A stretch of DNA of 64,000 nucleotides. Origin: Sulfotelmatobacter sp049792875 (GTDB lineage Bacteria; Acidobacteriota; Terriglobia; Terriglobales; Acidobacteriaceae). The position numbers and the translations under genes were made by a program. The stretch spans positions 1 to 64,000 of the forward strand of contig JBARBI010000124.1 of assembly GCA_049792875.1 (NCBI GenBank), given 5' to 3'. Shown piece by piece: positions 41,694 to 51,082 of this stretch; position 1 is the first letter of the stretch; each line of letters starts with the position of its first letter. The notes beneath the pieces were generated by a model. The model had not been told where the DNA came from and searched no databases. It worked only from the letters and a program-made list of their open reading frames with translations.

Positions 41694-42560
41694 TCAGCTC
41701 TTGGGACGGATTGCCAGACCGAAATCCTTCTCCATGCGCTGGTACCACGTGTCGTCGTCGGCGCCATGCAGGGCGACCCATTCTTCGTCGGTCAACGATT
41801 GGCGCCATTCCAGAAGCGGCACGGCATCGGGTCCGACGGGGTGCCGCAGTTGTAGCGTCCCGCTCTCAATGATCTCCCGAATTTTCTCGGCCACCAGTGA
41901 CGGGGACGCCGGGTTCTTTAGGGAAGCGGCAAACAGGTGGGCGAAACGCCGTTGCTGCGAGTAGACCGAAGCGTTCCCCGTTTCCTCAATTCGTCTGGCC
42001 ATCGGCGTCTCGATAATGCCCGGTTCCACCACGGCGACCCGTACTCCAAACGCCTTCATCTCCTGGGCCAACGCCTCGCTGACCGCCTCCAGGGCAAACT
42101 TGGATGCCGTGTACGGCGCCAGTGGAGAGTTGGCGATACGCCCGGCGACTGAGGTAACGTTGATGATGCATCCGCTCCGGCGTCGCCGCATCTCCGGCAC
42201 CACCGCTTGGATGCAACGCAAGGCCCCAAAATAGTTTGTTTCCATCACCGCCCGAAACTCGGCCAGGGCCAGTTCCTCAATGGAGCCGCTCCGCTCCACA
42301 CCGGCGTTATTAACCAGCACATCAATGTGGCCGGCATCTCTCTGGATGTTTGCGATCGCGGTCTTCACCGAACTGTCCGAATCAACATCCATCGCAGAGA
42401 TCTGGATGGGGAGCTTCTCCTGCGCGGCGTTGGCGCCCAGTTCCGGTGCCCGGGAAGGGTTGCGCATGGTGGCATAGACGTTGTGACCCGCTCGACCAAG
42501 AGCGAGCGCCGTCGCCAGGCCAATCCCCGAACTCGTTCCCGTGATGAGTACGGACGCCAT
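41694..42560 (-). CDS. Short-chain dehydrogenase/reductase
   Basis: 288 residues from MASVLITGTSSGIGLATALA. The glycine-rich TGTSSGIG, NNAG (VLVNNAGVERSG), catalytic Ser in VTSVAG and YTASK are in order. The C-terminal extension (ASVYSQQRRF...LTDEEWVALHGADDDTW) is longer than in simple SDRs. NADP(H) binding is suggested by MRNPSRAP after strand 2. The substrate is unknown. The frame opens upstream at 42662, but homology begins at the ATG chosen. Confidence 0.9.
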   Translation of the reverse strand: MASVLITGTSSGIGLATALALGRAGHNVYATMRNPSRAPELGANAAQEKLPIQISAMDVDSDSSVKTAIANIQRDAGHIDVLVNNAGVERSGSIEELALAEFRAVMETNYFGALRCIQAVVPEMRRRRSGCIINVTSVAGRIANSPLAPYTASKFALEAVSEALAQEMKAFGVRVAVVEPGIIETPMARRIEETGNASVYSQQRRFAHLFAASLKNPASPSLVAEKIREIIESGTLQLRHPVGPDAVPLLEWRQSLTDEEWVALHGADDDTWYQRMEKDFGLAIRPKS

Positions 42561-42673
42561 AGAGTGTCTCTCCCTTGCTGCGGTTGCGGCCTGCAAGTGT
42601 ACCACCCGATCCTCCGCCCAGGTTTGTGCAGCTGTTTCTGAGATAGCCGGAAGGAGTATCATTAAAGCTCGCG

Positions 42674-44530
42674 ATGCCGCGATGCGGTTGCGGTTTCGCG
42701 AGACCCATATTTATGCTGACGTTCGACCTCGGCTCCGTTCTCGAGTGGTCGTGCCGCCGCTGGTTCTTATTACTGATCTTGAGCGGCGTTCCCTTCCTCC
42801 ATTCCCAGACCTCCGTCCCAGACTCGTCCAGCACCGTTCCTCGTTTCCAGTCGAAAGTGAGCGTCGTTCTTGTCGATGTGGTGGTGACCGACAACAAGGA
42901 TGCACCGGTCACGGGGCTCGAGCAGAAGGATTTTGAGATTCTGGAAGATGGCAAGCCGCAGACGATAACTGGTTTTGAAGAACACAAGGTCATCCACACC
43001 AAACCGCCCAAGCTGCCACCAATGCCCCCGGATGTATACACCAACTTTCCTCCCGTCCGGACCACGGACTCGGTCAATATCCTGCTGCTGGACGCTCTGA
43101 ACACGCAGGTCGCGGACCAATCGTACGTGCGCGCACAACTGATCCGGTACCTCACCACGGTTCAACCTGGTACTCGACTCGCGGTCTTCGTCCTGACCTC
43201 GCGACTGCGCATGATCCAGGAGGTCACCACTGATTCTTCGTTGTTGTTGGCGGCCCTTAACAAACAAGACGTGGGAGGCAGTCCGCAGCAATCCGCCATG
43301 CTGCTCTCGCGCCAAGAAATGGACATGGACGCGGCACGGACCACCGAGTTGATGGGAAATTTGGTCGGGGAAACCGATCTTGCTCTCTCTGCCATGGCGC
43401 CTCGTGCCGTTGCCTATATGATGCAATCCAAGCTCGACTCGCGCGTTGAGACCACCCTGCAGGCTCTGCAGCAGCTCGCACGCTATCTTGGTGGCATTCC
43501 GGGTCGCAAGAATTTGCTCTGGTTTTCGGGCTCCTTCCCGATTAGTGTCTTCCCCGACTTGAATGCGGCCGAGCCCTTCCAGGCCGTGCGCCAATACGGG
43601 GGAGAGGTGCAGAGAACTGCCACTCTCCTCACCGTGGCGCAGGTTGCCATTTATCCCATCGCAGCGGAGGGCCTCGTCTCGGATTCCGGGTACGAAGCCA
43701 GCGCAACGAGGATCGGGGAGGCCAGACTATCGATAAACCAAGGCCCCCTCGACACCGGGGAGCGGAACGCAGATCACTTGAGCATGGAGGTCCTGGCCGA
43801 AAACACCGGCGGGAAAGCGTTCTATGACACGAACGGTCTGAAGGACGCAATGGCTCGCGCCATCGACTACGGTTCACACTATTACACGCTGGCTTATACG
43901 CCCACCGACAAGAAGATGGACGGGAGGTATCGCCGCATCCAATTGAAGCTCTCCGCCGGCAAGTACAAGGTCGCTTACCGCCGCGGTTACTACGCCGACA
44001 CAGCGAAGGACGTTAAAGCGAAACAAGAGCAACCCGGTGATCCGCTTTTGCCTCTGATGAAGCGCGGCCTACCCGACTTCTCTCAGATTCTCTTCAAAGC
44101 GCGCGTGACTCCCTCCAATCCACAGCCGCCGCCCGACGCCGCGCGTATCGGGGACAACGTGGACTTGAAAGGCCCATGCACACGTTACGGCGTGGACTTC
44201 GCGATTGCGGTGGATGATCTTGCATTCGAAACAGCTAGCGATGGCCTGCGCGGCGCCGCCGTCGAAGTGATGCTCATCGCTTACGATCGAGATGGCAAAC
44301 CTCTCAATTCGGTGGTTCGACAGCGCGAACTAGGTTTGAAGCCCCAGAGCTTCGCTGCCGCCCAGGCAGCTGGCCTTCAACTGCATTTCGACATCGACGT
44401 GCCGACCGACACGCTGGCCAAAAATAACGCCTATCTCCGCATTGGAATCTACGATGCGCGGGCGAGCAATGCGGGCACACTCGAAGTTCCATTGCACCCC
44501 ATCGCTGCCCCTGCGGCTCTGGCGAAGTAA
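42674..44530 (+). CDS. VWFA-related Acidobacterial domain protein (2 of 5)
   Basis: 618 residues if started at 42674; an ATG at 42713 is equally likely and gives a better signal peptide (RRWFLLLILSGVPFLHSQ). N-domain VVLVDVVVTDNKDAPVTGLE and KDFEILEDGKPQTITGFEEH, then VWA with an altered metal site (LLLDALNTQVADQ). Ends HYYTLAYTPTDKKMDGRYRR and VAYRRGYYADT, the family terminus, then a 170-residue extra domain. Secreted. Confidence 0.85.
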   Translation: MPRCGCGFARPIFMLTFDLGSVLEWSCRRWFLLLILSGVPFLHSQTSVPDSSSTVPRFQSKVSVVLVDVVVTDNKDAPVTGLEQKDFEILEDGKPQTITGFEEHKVIHTKPPKLPPMPPDVYTNFPPVRTTDSVNILLLDALNTQVADQSYVRAQLIRYLTTVQPGTRLAVFVLTSRLRMIQEVTTDSSLLLAALNKQDVGGSPQQSAMLLSRQEMDMDAARTTELMGNLVGETDLALSAMAPRAVAYMMQSKLDSRVETTLQALQQLARYLGGIPGRKNLLWFSGSFPISVFPDLNAAEPFQAVRQYGGEVQRTATLLTVAQVAIYPIAAEGLVSDSGYEASATRIGEARLSINQGPLDTGERNADHLSMEVLAENTGGKAFYDTNGLKDAMARAIDYGSHYYTLAYTPTDKKMDGRYRRIQLKLSAGKYKVAYRRGYYADTAKDVKAKQEQPGDPLLPLMKRGLPDFSQILFKARVTPSNPQPPPDAARIGDNVDLKGPCTRYGVDFAIAVDDLAFETASDGLRGAAVEVMLIAYDRDGKPLNSVVRQRELGLKPQSFAAAQAAGLQLHFDIDVPTDTLAKNNAYLRIGIYDARASNAGTLEVPLHPIAAPAALAK

Positions 44531-44689
44531 GTCCCACGCCTGTCAGGGCCACGTTGACTCGGATGCTGAATGTCCCGCTTTTCGGTTCACCGATTGGCGA
44601 TGCGCGGGCCGGTGAGTATAATCGCGGCCACTTGAACGCTGCTCCCCCGCTGCGCATTCAGGGCGAAATGCCGTTCCTGAGGAGGCGAA

Positions 44690-45982
44690 GTGATCCATAA
44701 AATCATCGGTGTACTCTTGCTGTGCTGTGGTGCGGCCGGATGGGGACAGGCTCCCGCAAAAGCACCGCTGCTCGTCAAGGCCGGAAAGCTTTTCGATGCG
44801 CGAAACGGGCGGATGTTGGCCAACCAGGCCATCCTGATCCAGGGTGACCGGATCAAGGAAGTCGGGGACTCCGCCGTCGTCGCGGCACACGCACCGGGCG
44901 CAAGAGTGATCGATCTGTCGTCCGCCATCGTTCTGCCCGGCTTGATTGACTGCCATGCGCACGTGCTGGGCAACTTGAAAGACCTTTCGCCTGTGCGCAG
45001 CCTGCGCACGTCTTCTCCGCAAGGCGTTCTCTGGGGCGTTCACAATCTGCAGGTCTGGCTGGATCACGGCTTCAGCGCACTGCGCGATGCTGGTGAGGAT
45101 GATCTGGCCTACGGCCAGCTCGCTTTGCGGGATGCCATCAACCTGGGTTTGATTCGTGGACCGCGGATGGTGTCCGCTGGCAACTATGTCTCTGTCACCG
45201 GGGGGCATGGGGACGTCGATCCTCTGGCTCCCGATCAGGCCCTGCCTCGCCGGCCCAATCTGGCCGATAATGTCGACGAGGTCAGCACGGCCGTTCGGCG
45301 CGATCTCAAATACGGTGCCGATTGGATCAAGCTCATGGCCACCGGCGGCGTGGCCGACGTGCTCAGTGACTTCAATGTGCAAGAACTGAGCCAGGAACAG
45401 ATGCAAAAGGCGGTGGAGATTGCGCACCGGGCCCACAAAAAGGTCATGGCCCACGCCGAGGGCACCGAGGGAATTAAGGCCGCCGCGCGCGCCGGCGTCG
45501 ACTCCATTGAGCACGGGACCATGCTGGACGAAGAGGGAGCGACCCTGTTGGCGCAGAAGGGAACTTGGTTGGTTCCGACCTTGGAAACCTTCCAGCGCCT
45601 GACCAACCCCAGCATCGAGAGCGGGCAAGAGGCTGCCGAAACCGAGAAAACCAAGGAAATTCTGAAGTTTCAACCAGCGGCCTTTCAACGAGCCCTTCAG
45701 CACCACCTAAAGATGGCCTTCGGTTTGGATGATGATCCTGATTTCCTGGACAACGAGTTTGTCGCCCTGGTGAAAGGCGGCATGACTCCCACCGAAGCTC
45801 TGCAATCGGCAACCGTCAATGCCGCCGAGCTTCTGGGACTCTCCGAGCAAATCGGCAGTATTGAGGCGGGCAAATTTGCGGATGTCATTGCCGTGAGCGG
45901 CGACCCGCTCACTGACATCACAAACATGAAAAATGTAGTTTTTGTGATGAAGGGTGGTGAGATCATCAAGGATGCGAAGTAG
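44690..45982 (+). CDS. Secreted amidohydrolase, Xaa-Pro dipeptidase/imidazolonepropionase-like
   Basis: 430 residues from a GTG with AGGAGGCGAA at good distance; signal MIHKIIGVLLLCCGAAGWGQ. Amidohydrolase motifs: LPGLIDCHAHVLGN, the carboxylated Lys in WIKLMATGGV, His in VMAHAEGTEG, SIEHGTML, and Asp in MAFGLDDDPDF, where most relatives have GTDA; ends GSIEAGKFADVIAVSGDPLT. It belongs to the same group as the amidohydrolase at 30905 without its extra domain. Only 41 bases before rluD. Confidence 0.9.
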   Translation: MIHKIIGVLLLCCGAAGWGQAPAKAPLLVKAGKLFDARNGRMLANQAILIQGDRIKEVGDSAVVAAHAPGARVIDLSSAIVLPGLIDCHAHVLGNLKDLSPVRSLRTSSPQGVLWGVHNLQVWLDHGFSALRDAGEDDLAYGQLALRDAINLGLIRGPRMVSAGNYVSVTGGHGDVDPLAPDQALPRRPNLADNVDEVSTAVRRDLKYGADWIKLMATGGVADVLSDFNVQELSQEQMQKAVEIAHRAHKKVMAHAEGTEGIKAAARAGVDSIEHGTMLDEEGATLLAQKGTWLVPTLETFQRLTNPSIESGQEAAETEKTKEILKFQPAAFQRALQHHLKMAFGLDDDPDFLDNEFVALVKGGMTPTEALQSATVNAAELLGLSEQIGSIEAGKFADVIAVSGDPLTDITNMKNVVFVMKGGEIIKDAK

Positions 45983-46023
45983 ATTCCGCTTAATGTTTAC
46001 GCGGGCGCAATACGAATGCTGAA

Positions 46024-47043
46024 ATGGCGCAAACCTTCCCAATTCTTATTAGCGTTGCGCTCGACGCTGCCGGCCTGCGCCTCGATCAGTTCCTCGTCGC
46101 TCACCTGGATGTAAGCCGGGCGCGGGTGCAGCAGCTCATCTCCGAAAAGATGGTTCTGGTAAACGATGCCGCTTCCAAGGCTTCCCTGAAGCTGCGTGGA
46201 ACCGAACGCATCAGCGTGCTGGGATCGGCAGCGCGGCCACCTTTGCGCGCCATTGCCGAGGAGATTCCTCTCGACATCGAGTACGAAGACGACGATCTCG
46301 CGATCATCAACAAGCCCGCCGGTATGATGGTGCACGCGGGCGCGGGAGCCACGGAAGATCGGCGCAATCGCGGCACCCTGGTGAATGCCCTGCTGCACCA
46401 CTTCGCGACCTTGTCGGCTGTGGGCGGCGAGATGCGCCCCGGCATCGTGCACCGGCTCGACAAAGAGACCAGCGGCTTGATCCTGGTGGCGAAAAATGAC
46501 GAAGCGCATCGCAAGCTGGCAGCACAATTTGCCCGCCGCGAAGTGAAGAAAACTTACACTGCGCTGGTGCACGGGTGGGTCAAGAAAGATCAAGGGACCA
46601 TCACGGCCAGCGTCAGCCGCGACCCCGTTCGACGCATACGGATGACCACGCGGGGCACGGGCGGACGCGACGCGATCTCACACTACCGCGTGGTCCGGCG
46701 TCTGGACACACCCTTTGGGAAGTTCTCGCTGATTGAAGTGAAAATTGAGACTGGACGGACCCACCAGATTCGCGTCCACATGGCGTCGCTGGGACACGCG
46801 GTCGTGGGCGATGCGCTGTATGGTGCTCCGCGCGAGATGCGGGCCCGGCGTGGCGGCGCGACCGACGAGGGCGGTGCGATCTCGCTGTCGCGAAATTTTC
46901 TGCACGCGGCGCAGTTGGAGTTCGTGCATCCGCGGACCGGGAAACGGATTGCGCTCAAGAGCCCTCTTCCCGCAGAACTTCAGACGTTTCTGGCGACAAT
47001 CGAGGGAGACGTTGCAAGCAACGTCTCTAGCAAAGGGGTTTGA
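46024..47043 (+). CDS. rluD: 23S rRNA pseudouridine synthase (RluD family), with palindrome-encoded C-terminus
   Basis: 339 residues. S4 RNA-binding domain (DQFLVAHLDVSRARVQQLIS), then the catalytic Asp in GIVHRLDKETSGLILVAK and the motif GRTHQIRVHMASLGHAVVGD. Isomerises uridines in helix 69 of 23S rRNA by analogy with RluD. The last 14 residues (EGDVASNVSSKGV) are encoded by a Q-family palindrome, so the original stop has been displaced. Tightly follows the amidohydrolase. Confidence 0.9.
   Translation: MAQTFPILISVALDAAGLRLDQFLVAHLDVSRARVQQLISEKMVLVNDAASKASLKLRGTERISVLGSAARPPLRAIAEEIPLDIEYEDDDLAIINKPAGMMVHAGAGATEDRRNRGTLVNALLHHFATLSAVGGEMRPGIVHRLDKETSGLILVAKNDEAHRKLAAQFARREVKKTYTALVHGWVKKDQGTITASVSRDPVRRIRMTTRGTGGRDAISHYRVVRRLDTPFGKFSLIEVKIETGRTHQIRVHMASLGHAVVGDALYGAPREMRARRGGATDEGGAISLSRNFLHAAQLEFVHPRTGKRIALKSPLPAELQTFLATIEGDVASNVSSKGV
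47002..47030 (+). repeat. Q-family palindrome at the rluD 3' end
   Basis: GAGGGAGACGTTGC AAGCAACGTCTCTAG: the same palindrome as 26016-26044, here providing the last codons and the new stop of rluD. Confidence 0.75.
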
Positions 47044-47098
47044 GGCAGGCTGGGTTCACGCGGCGCGGGCGGATATAATATCGTATCAGAGGGAAACA

Positions 47099-48154
47099 TT
47101 GGGGACAAAACGGTTTGCAGGTTCCGCACTGGTTCTGTTGCTATTTTTAGCGGGGAGCGTGACGGCGCAGTCAGCGGCTCCAACAACGGCTCCTGCGACG
47201 GCGGCCATGCCGCAGCAGGCGCCATCGTCCATTACCCCGCCGCCCACAGCTGGCAGCGCGCCTGCCGGGCAAGAGCAAAAGCCCGCTGATCCCGCCGCTC
47301 CGGCCGACGATACGGTCACCACTATCCGCGCCACCACCAACGAAGTAAACGTTGTATTCACGGTGACCGACAAACACGGCCGCCGCATCACCGACCTCAA
47401 ACAAAACGATTTCCGCGTCGTCGACGACAACAAGCCACCACAGGAGATCCGCAGCTTCCACGCAGAGACCAACCTCCCGCTCGAAGTCGGCCTCCTCATC
47501 GATGCCAGCAATTCCGTGCGGGACCGCTTCAAGTTCGAGCAGGAATCCGCCATTGAATTCCTGAACCAGACCATCCACCCGCGCTACGATCTGGCATTCG
47601 TGGTCGGTTTCGACGTGACGCCCGAAGTTACGCAGGATTTCACCGACAACACCGAATTGCTCGCGCATGGAGTGCATGAACTGCGTCCCGGCGGCGGCAC
47701 GGCGCTCTACGATGCGCTGTATTTTGCCTGCCGCGATAAGTTGCTCAAGGCCCCGAAGACCACCACCGTGCGCCGGGCCATCATTCTGCTCAGCGACGGT
47801 GATGACAACCAGAGCCACGTGACCCGGGAGGAAGCGATCGAGATGGCGCAGCGCGCCGAGGCCATCGTCTACACCATCAGCACCAACGTGAGCGGGACCA
47901 AGGGCCCGGGCGACAAAGTGCTGGAGCGCATTGCCGATGCCACCGGCGGCCGCGCCTTCTTCCCCTTCCAGATTCGCGATGTGGCTAACGCCTTCGCTGA
48001 AATTCAGGACGAACTCCGCAGCCAGTACGCCATTTCCTACAAGCCAGCGGATTTCAAGGCCGACGGGCATTACCGGACGATTGAAATCGAGGCCAGCGAC
48101 CGGAAGAATTTTCGCGTCCGGGCGCGCCGTGGATACTACGCACCGACGCAGTAA
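47099..48154 (+). CDS. VWFA-related Acidobacterial domain protein with intact MIDAS (3 of 5)
   Basis: 351 residues from a TTG at 47099, preceded by GAGGGAAACA; signal RFAGSALVLLLFLAGSVTAQ. Then a Pro/Ala/Gln linker, the N-domain VVFTVTDKHGRRITDLKQND and FRVVDDNKPPQEIRSFH, and VWA with DxSxS intact (VGLLIDASNSVRDRF) and LSDGDDNQSH. Ends SQYAISYKPADFKADGHYRT and RARRGYYAP. A longer frame upstream is only overlap with rluD. Confidence 0.87.
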   Translation: MGTKRFAGSALVLLLFLAGSVTAQSAAPTTAPATAAMPQQAPSSITPPPTAGSAPAGQEQKPADPAAPADDTVTTIRATTNEVNVVFTVTDKHGRRITDLKQNDFRVVDDNKPPQEIRSFHAETNLPLEVGLLIDASNSVRDRFKFEQESAIEFLNQTIHPRYDLAFVVGFDVTPEVTQDFTDNTELLAHGVHELRPGGGTALYDALYFACRDKLLKAPKTTTVRRAIILLSDGDDNQSHVTREEAIEMAQRAEAIVYTISTNVSGTKGPGDKVLERIADATGGRAFFPFQIRDVANAFAEIQDELRSQYAISYKPADFKADGHYRTIEIEASDRKNFRVRARRGYYAPTQ

Positions 48155-48265
48155 GGGCATCAACCACAAAGGTTCAGGAAGGAAACCCTTGGTTCTTGAT
48201 GCTACGCGGAACTTCGTGTCCTTCGCGGTTAAAGGCTTTTGCCGACCGGAGCAGCGACCTAGACT

Positions 48266-48670
48266 ATGCCAGGTTATTCCGGAACGCCACTTCCGAAGAA
48301 GCTGGGAATCAAACCTGGGTTCCGCGTGTGCCTCGCCGATGCGCCGCCTGAGGTGCAGGCCGCGTTGCGCGCGTCGCTGGCCGGGTGCGAAATCGTGCGC
48401 GACGGGAGATCTCCGCTCGACTTCGCGATGAGTTTCACGAAATCAAAAACAGTTCTGGCAAGAGAATTCGCGCGAATCAGCAAGCATCTCGCACCCGCAG
48501 GGATGTTTTGGGCGAGCTGGCCCAAGAAGAGTACCGGCGTGGCCACCGATCTGGACGAGAACATCGTCCGTGAAATCGGCCTGGCCGAGGGTTTGGTGGA
48601 CGTAAAGGTATGCGCCGTGACTGAGGTCTGGTCAGGATTAAAATTCGTGCGGCGCGTGAAGGACCGCTAA
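48266..48670 (+). CDS. DUF3052 family protein
   Basis: 134 residues with the family start MPGYSGTPLPKKLGIKPGFR, followed by a Rossmann-like core (KTVLAREFARISKHLAPAGM, FWASWPKKSTGVATD, NIVREIGLAEGLVDVKVCAV). DUF3052 proteins are widespread and uncharacterised, often close to stress or regulatory genes. 23 bases before the next gene, which points to an operon. Confidence 0.88.
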   Translation: MPGYSGTPLPKKLGIKPGFRVCLADAPPEVQAALRASLAGCEIVRDGRSPLDFAMSFTKSKTVLAREFARISKHLAPAGMFWASWPKKSTGVATDLDENIVREIGLAEGLVDVKVCAVTEVWSGLKFVRRVKDR

Positions 48671-48693
48671 GGACCATCGGCGCAGGAGAGAAT

Positions 48694-49752
48694 ATGGTGC
48701 GAGTGGGCTTGATCGGATTCGGTCTCGCGGGCCAGGCGTTTCATGCGCCCGTCATTCGGGGCGTCCCGGGAATGGAACTGGCGTGCATTCTCGAACGGCA
48801 CGGGCCTAACGCAAAGCAAAAGTACCCGGAAGTCCGGGTGGCCCGGACGCTCGACGAAATGCTTTCCGACCAGTCGATCAGCCTGTGCGTGGTGGCCACT
48901 CCGAACGATTCGCACTACTCGTACACTAAGTCCTGCCTCGAAGCGGGCCGCGACGTGGTTGTGGACAAACCATTCACCCCGACTCTGGCAGAGGCCGAGC
49001 AACTCGTGCGTCTCGCCGCCCAGCGCGGCCGCCTGCTTACCGTGTATCAGGATCGGCGCTGGGACGGAGATTTTCAGACGGTCAAGAAACTGGTGAAATC
49101 AGGCGCCGTAGGCGCGGTAGCCGAGTACGAAGCGCGCTTTGACCGCTTCCGCCGGGAGTCCAAGGCCAACGCCTGGCGCGAGCGTCCAGGCCATCCCGCG
49201 GCCGGTGTGCTCTGGGATCTGGGTCCGCACTTGATCGATCAGGCCCTCGTGTTGTTCGGCACGCCCGAGGCCATCTGGGCGTCGGCATTCTGCCAGCGCC
49301 CGACTTCGCAGGTAGACGATTCCTTTGACGTGCACATGGAATATCCCCACCTGCTCGCCACCCTGCGCGCAAGGATCCTTGCCTATGCTCCCGGACCTCA
49401 CCTGCTGATTCACGGAACCGAAGGATCGTTCGTGAAGTATGGCATGGATCCACAGGAAGAAATCCTGCGCAGCGCCAACTGCCCCGACGGACCTTCCTGG
49501 GGCGCGGATTGGGGCGAGGAACCGGAGCAATGCTGGGGAACTCTGAGTCGCGTCGGCGAAGACCCTCGCAAAATAAAGACCGAGCGCGGAGACTATCGCT
49601 CCTTCTACGCCGACGTGAGAGACGCGATGGAGAAGGGATCTCCGCTGGATGTGACGCCCGAACAGGCGCTGCGCACCATGCGCGGAGTCTTATTGGCGCA
49701 CAAGAGCAGCCGTGAAGGGCGCAGAGTACAGTGGACGGAAGCGCCGGAGTAG
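48694..49752 (+). CDS. Gfo/Idh/MocA family NAD(P)-dependent oxidoreductase
   Basis: 352 residues. Rossmann GLIGFGLAGQAFHAPVI, ATPNDSHYSYTKSCLEAGRD, and the catalytic EKP-like motif as VVVDKPFTPTLAEA; the second conserved His is in DLGPHLIDQALVLF. These enzymes oxidise or reduce sugar, inositol or related hydroxyls. The substrate is not visible. Follows DUF3052 by 23 bases. Confidence 0.9.
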   Translation: MVRVGLIGFGLAGQAFHAPVIRGVPGMELACILERHGPNAKQKYPEVRVARTLDEMLSDQSISLCVVATPNDSHYSYTKSCLEAGRDVVVDKPFTPTLAEAEQLVRLAAQRGRLLTVYQDRRWDGDFQTVKKLVKSGAVGAVAEYEARFDRFRRESKANAWRERPGHPAAGVLWDLGPHLIDQALVLFGTPEAIWASAFCQRPTSQVDDSFDVHMEYPHLLATLRARILAYAPGPHLLIHGTEGSFVKYGMDPQEEILRSANCPDGPSWGADWGEEPEQCWGTLSRVGEDPRKIKTERGDYRSFYADVRDAMEKGSPLDVTPEQALRTMRGVLLAHKSSREGRRVQWTEAPE

Positions 49753-49818
49753 GCCGTCACCGCGTACTCGTGACGGGTACCGTCATGGTCCCTCGCGGGC
49801 GGGCCGCACGCGCCACAG

Positions 49819-50928
49819 TCAGCCTTTCATGACTTTCTGGAACGCGACCTGGAAGTGCTCCATCTCTTCCTGCGTCCCCACCGTGATGCGAACACACGTG
49901 GGCATCACCGGCCAGACGCGACCAATCAGTACGTTCTCCTTCGCCATTGCGTCCCGCACTTCCTTGCCTGGTCGCTTGGTGTCGAGCAGAAAACAGTTGG
50001 ACTCGGAAGGAATGTAGGCATATCCGTTGCGATCCAGCCACTGAAACGTCTGCTGACGAATGCTGGCATTAATGCGCTTGCGCTCCGGGACCAGTGCCGG
50101 ATCCTTCAGGCTGGCCGCGGCCGCCACGACCGCGGTAACCGGCATGAAGTTCCACCCGGAACGGTCCAAGATCTTTTCCAGAAGGTCCGGACGGGCGACG
50201 GCAAAGCCGCACCGCAGGCCGGCCATGCCGTAGGTTTTGGAGAAGGTACGCAGCACGACCACATCCTTGCCCCCCTTGACCAGATCGAGCGTGGACGTGC
50301 CGTCGGAAAAATGGATGTAGGCTTCGTCGACCATCACCACCGAGCCCTTGGGTTTGTTCTCGACGAGGTACTCTACGTCGGCGTGCGGCGTGAGCGTGCC
50401 GGTTGGATTATTGGGCGAGCAGACGTAGAACAGTCCTGCGTCGGGCGCGGCCGCGATCATGGCCTTGACGTCGTGCGCATAGGTCTTGGTGAGTGGCACC
50501 TTGACGACCCGAGCCCCGGCACTTTCGGCGGCGAACATGCCAGCTTCGTAACCGGGGTCGGCGGTGACATAGCTTTTCTGCGGCGAAGAGAAGGCGACCA
50601 CCCCGAAACGAAGCGGAGGAGTGGAACCGGGGAACGCGCGGACATAGTCCGGGTTCAGGCCTTCGAGTTGGGCAAACGTGCTGACCAGATCGTCGGTGAG
50701 ATCGTCAGCATAGCGGCCGCCCTGCGGAATGATGGCCGAGAGCGCGTTGCGCGCAGCCTGGCAGGGACCGAGTGGATTCTCGTTCGCATCGATCAGCACC
50801 GCATCCTTGGCGTGCGGCTTGCGCCGTGCTGCGGCAGCCAGCATGGGCTCGTTCACGACATGGAAAGCAGCCGCCGCAGACGCAGCCGCCGACAGATGCA
50901 GAAACGAACGCCGGGAGAATCGGGGCAT
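49819..50928 (-). CDS. Tat-exported PLP-dependent aminotransferase, HisC-like
   Basis: 369 residues. The N-terminus has a twin-arginine signal (FSRRSFLHLSAAASAAAAFH), so the folded, cofactor-loaded enzyme is probably exported. The aminotransferase core: DANENPLGPCQAARNA, YVCSPNNPTGTL, VDEAYIHFSDG, the PLP lysine in LRTFSKTYGMAGLRCG, and WPVMPTCVRITVGTQEEM. It is closest to histidinol-phosphate aminotransferases. It is transcribed away from the VWFA-related cluster. Substrate unknown. Confidence 0.88.
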   Translation of the reverse strand: MPRFSRRSFLHLSAAASAAAAFHVVNEPMLAAAARRKPHAKDAVLIDANENPLGPCQAARNALSAIIPQGGRYADDLTDDLVSTFAQLEGLNPDYVRAFPGSTPPLRFGVVAFSSPQKSYVTADPGYEAGMFAAESAGARVVKVPLTKTYAHDVKAMIAAAPDAGLFYVCSPNNPTGTLTPHADVEYLVENKPKGSVVMVDEAYIHFSDGTSTLDLVKGGKDVVVLRTFSKTYGMAGLRCGFAVARPDLLEKILDRSGWNFMPVTAVVAAAASLKDPALVPERKRINASIRQQTFQWLDRNGYAYIPSESNCFLLDTKRPGKEVRDAMAKENVLIGRVWPVMPTCVRITVGTQEEMEHFQVAFQKVMKG

Positions 50929-51082
50929 AGCAACCTCCGGAACGGAAGTGTATCAGGAAGTTTGTGTGTTTACGTGGAGCGGGCATGACCTTGCTCCTGA
51001 TTTGTAGGGGCTGCGCTTGTGGATGCGTCACGGGAAGAGAATCAAACCCTGCGGGCGAGGGCGCCCGCGCCACATGGTCGGG

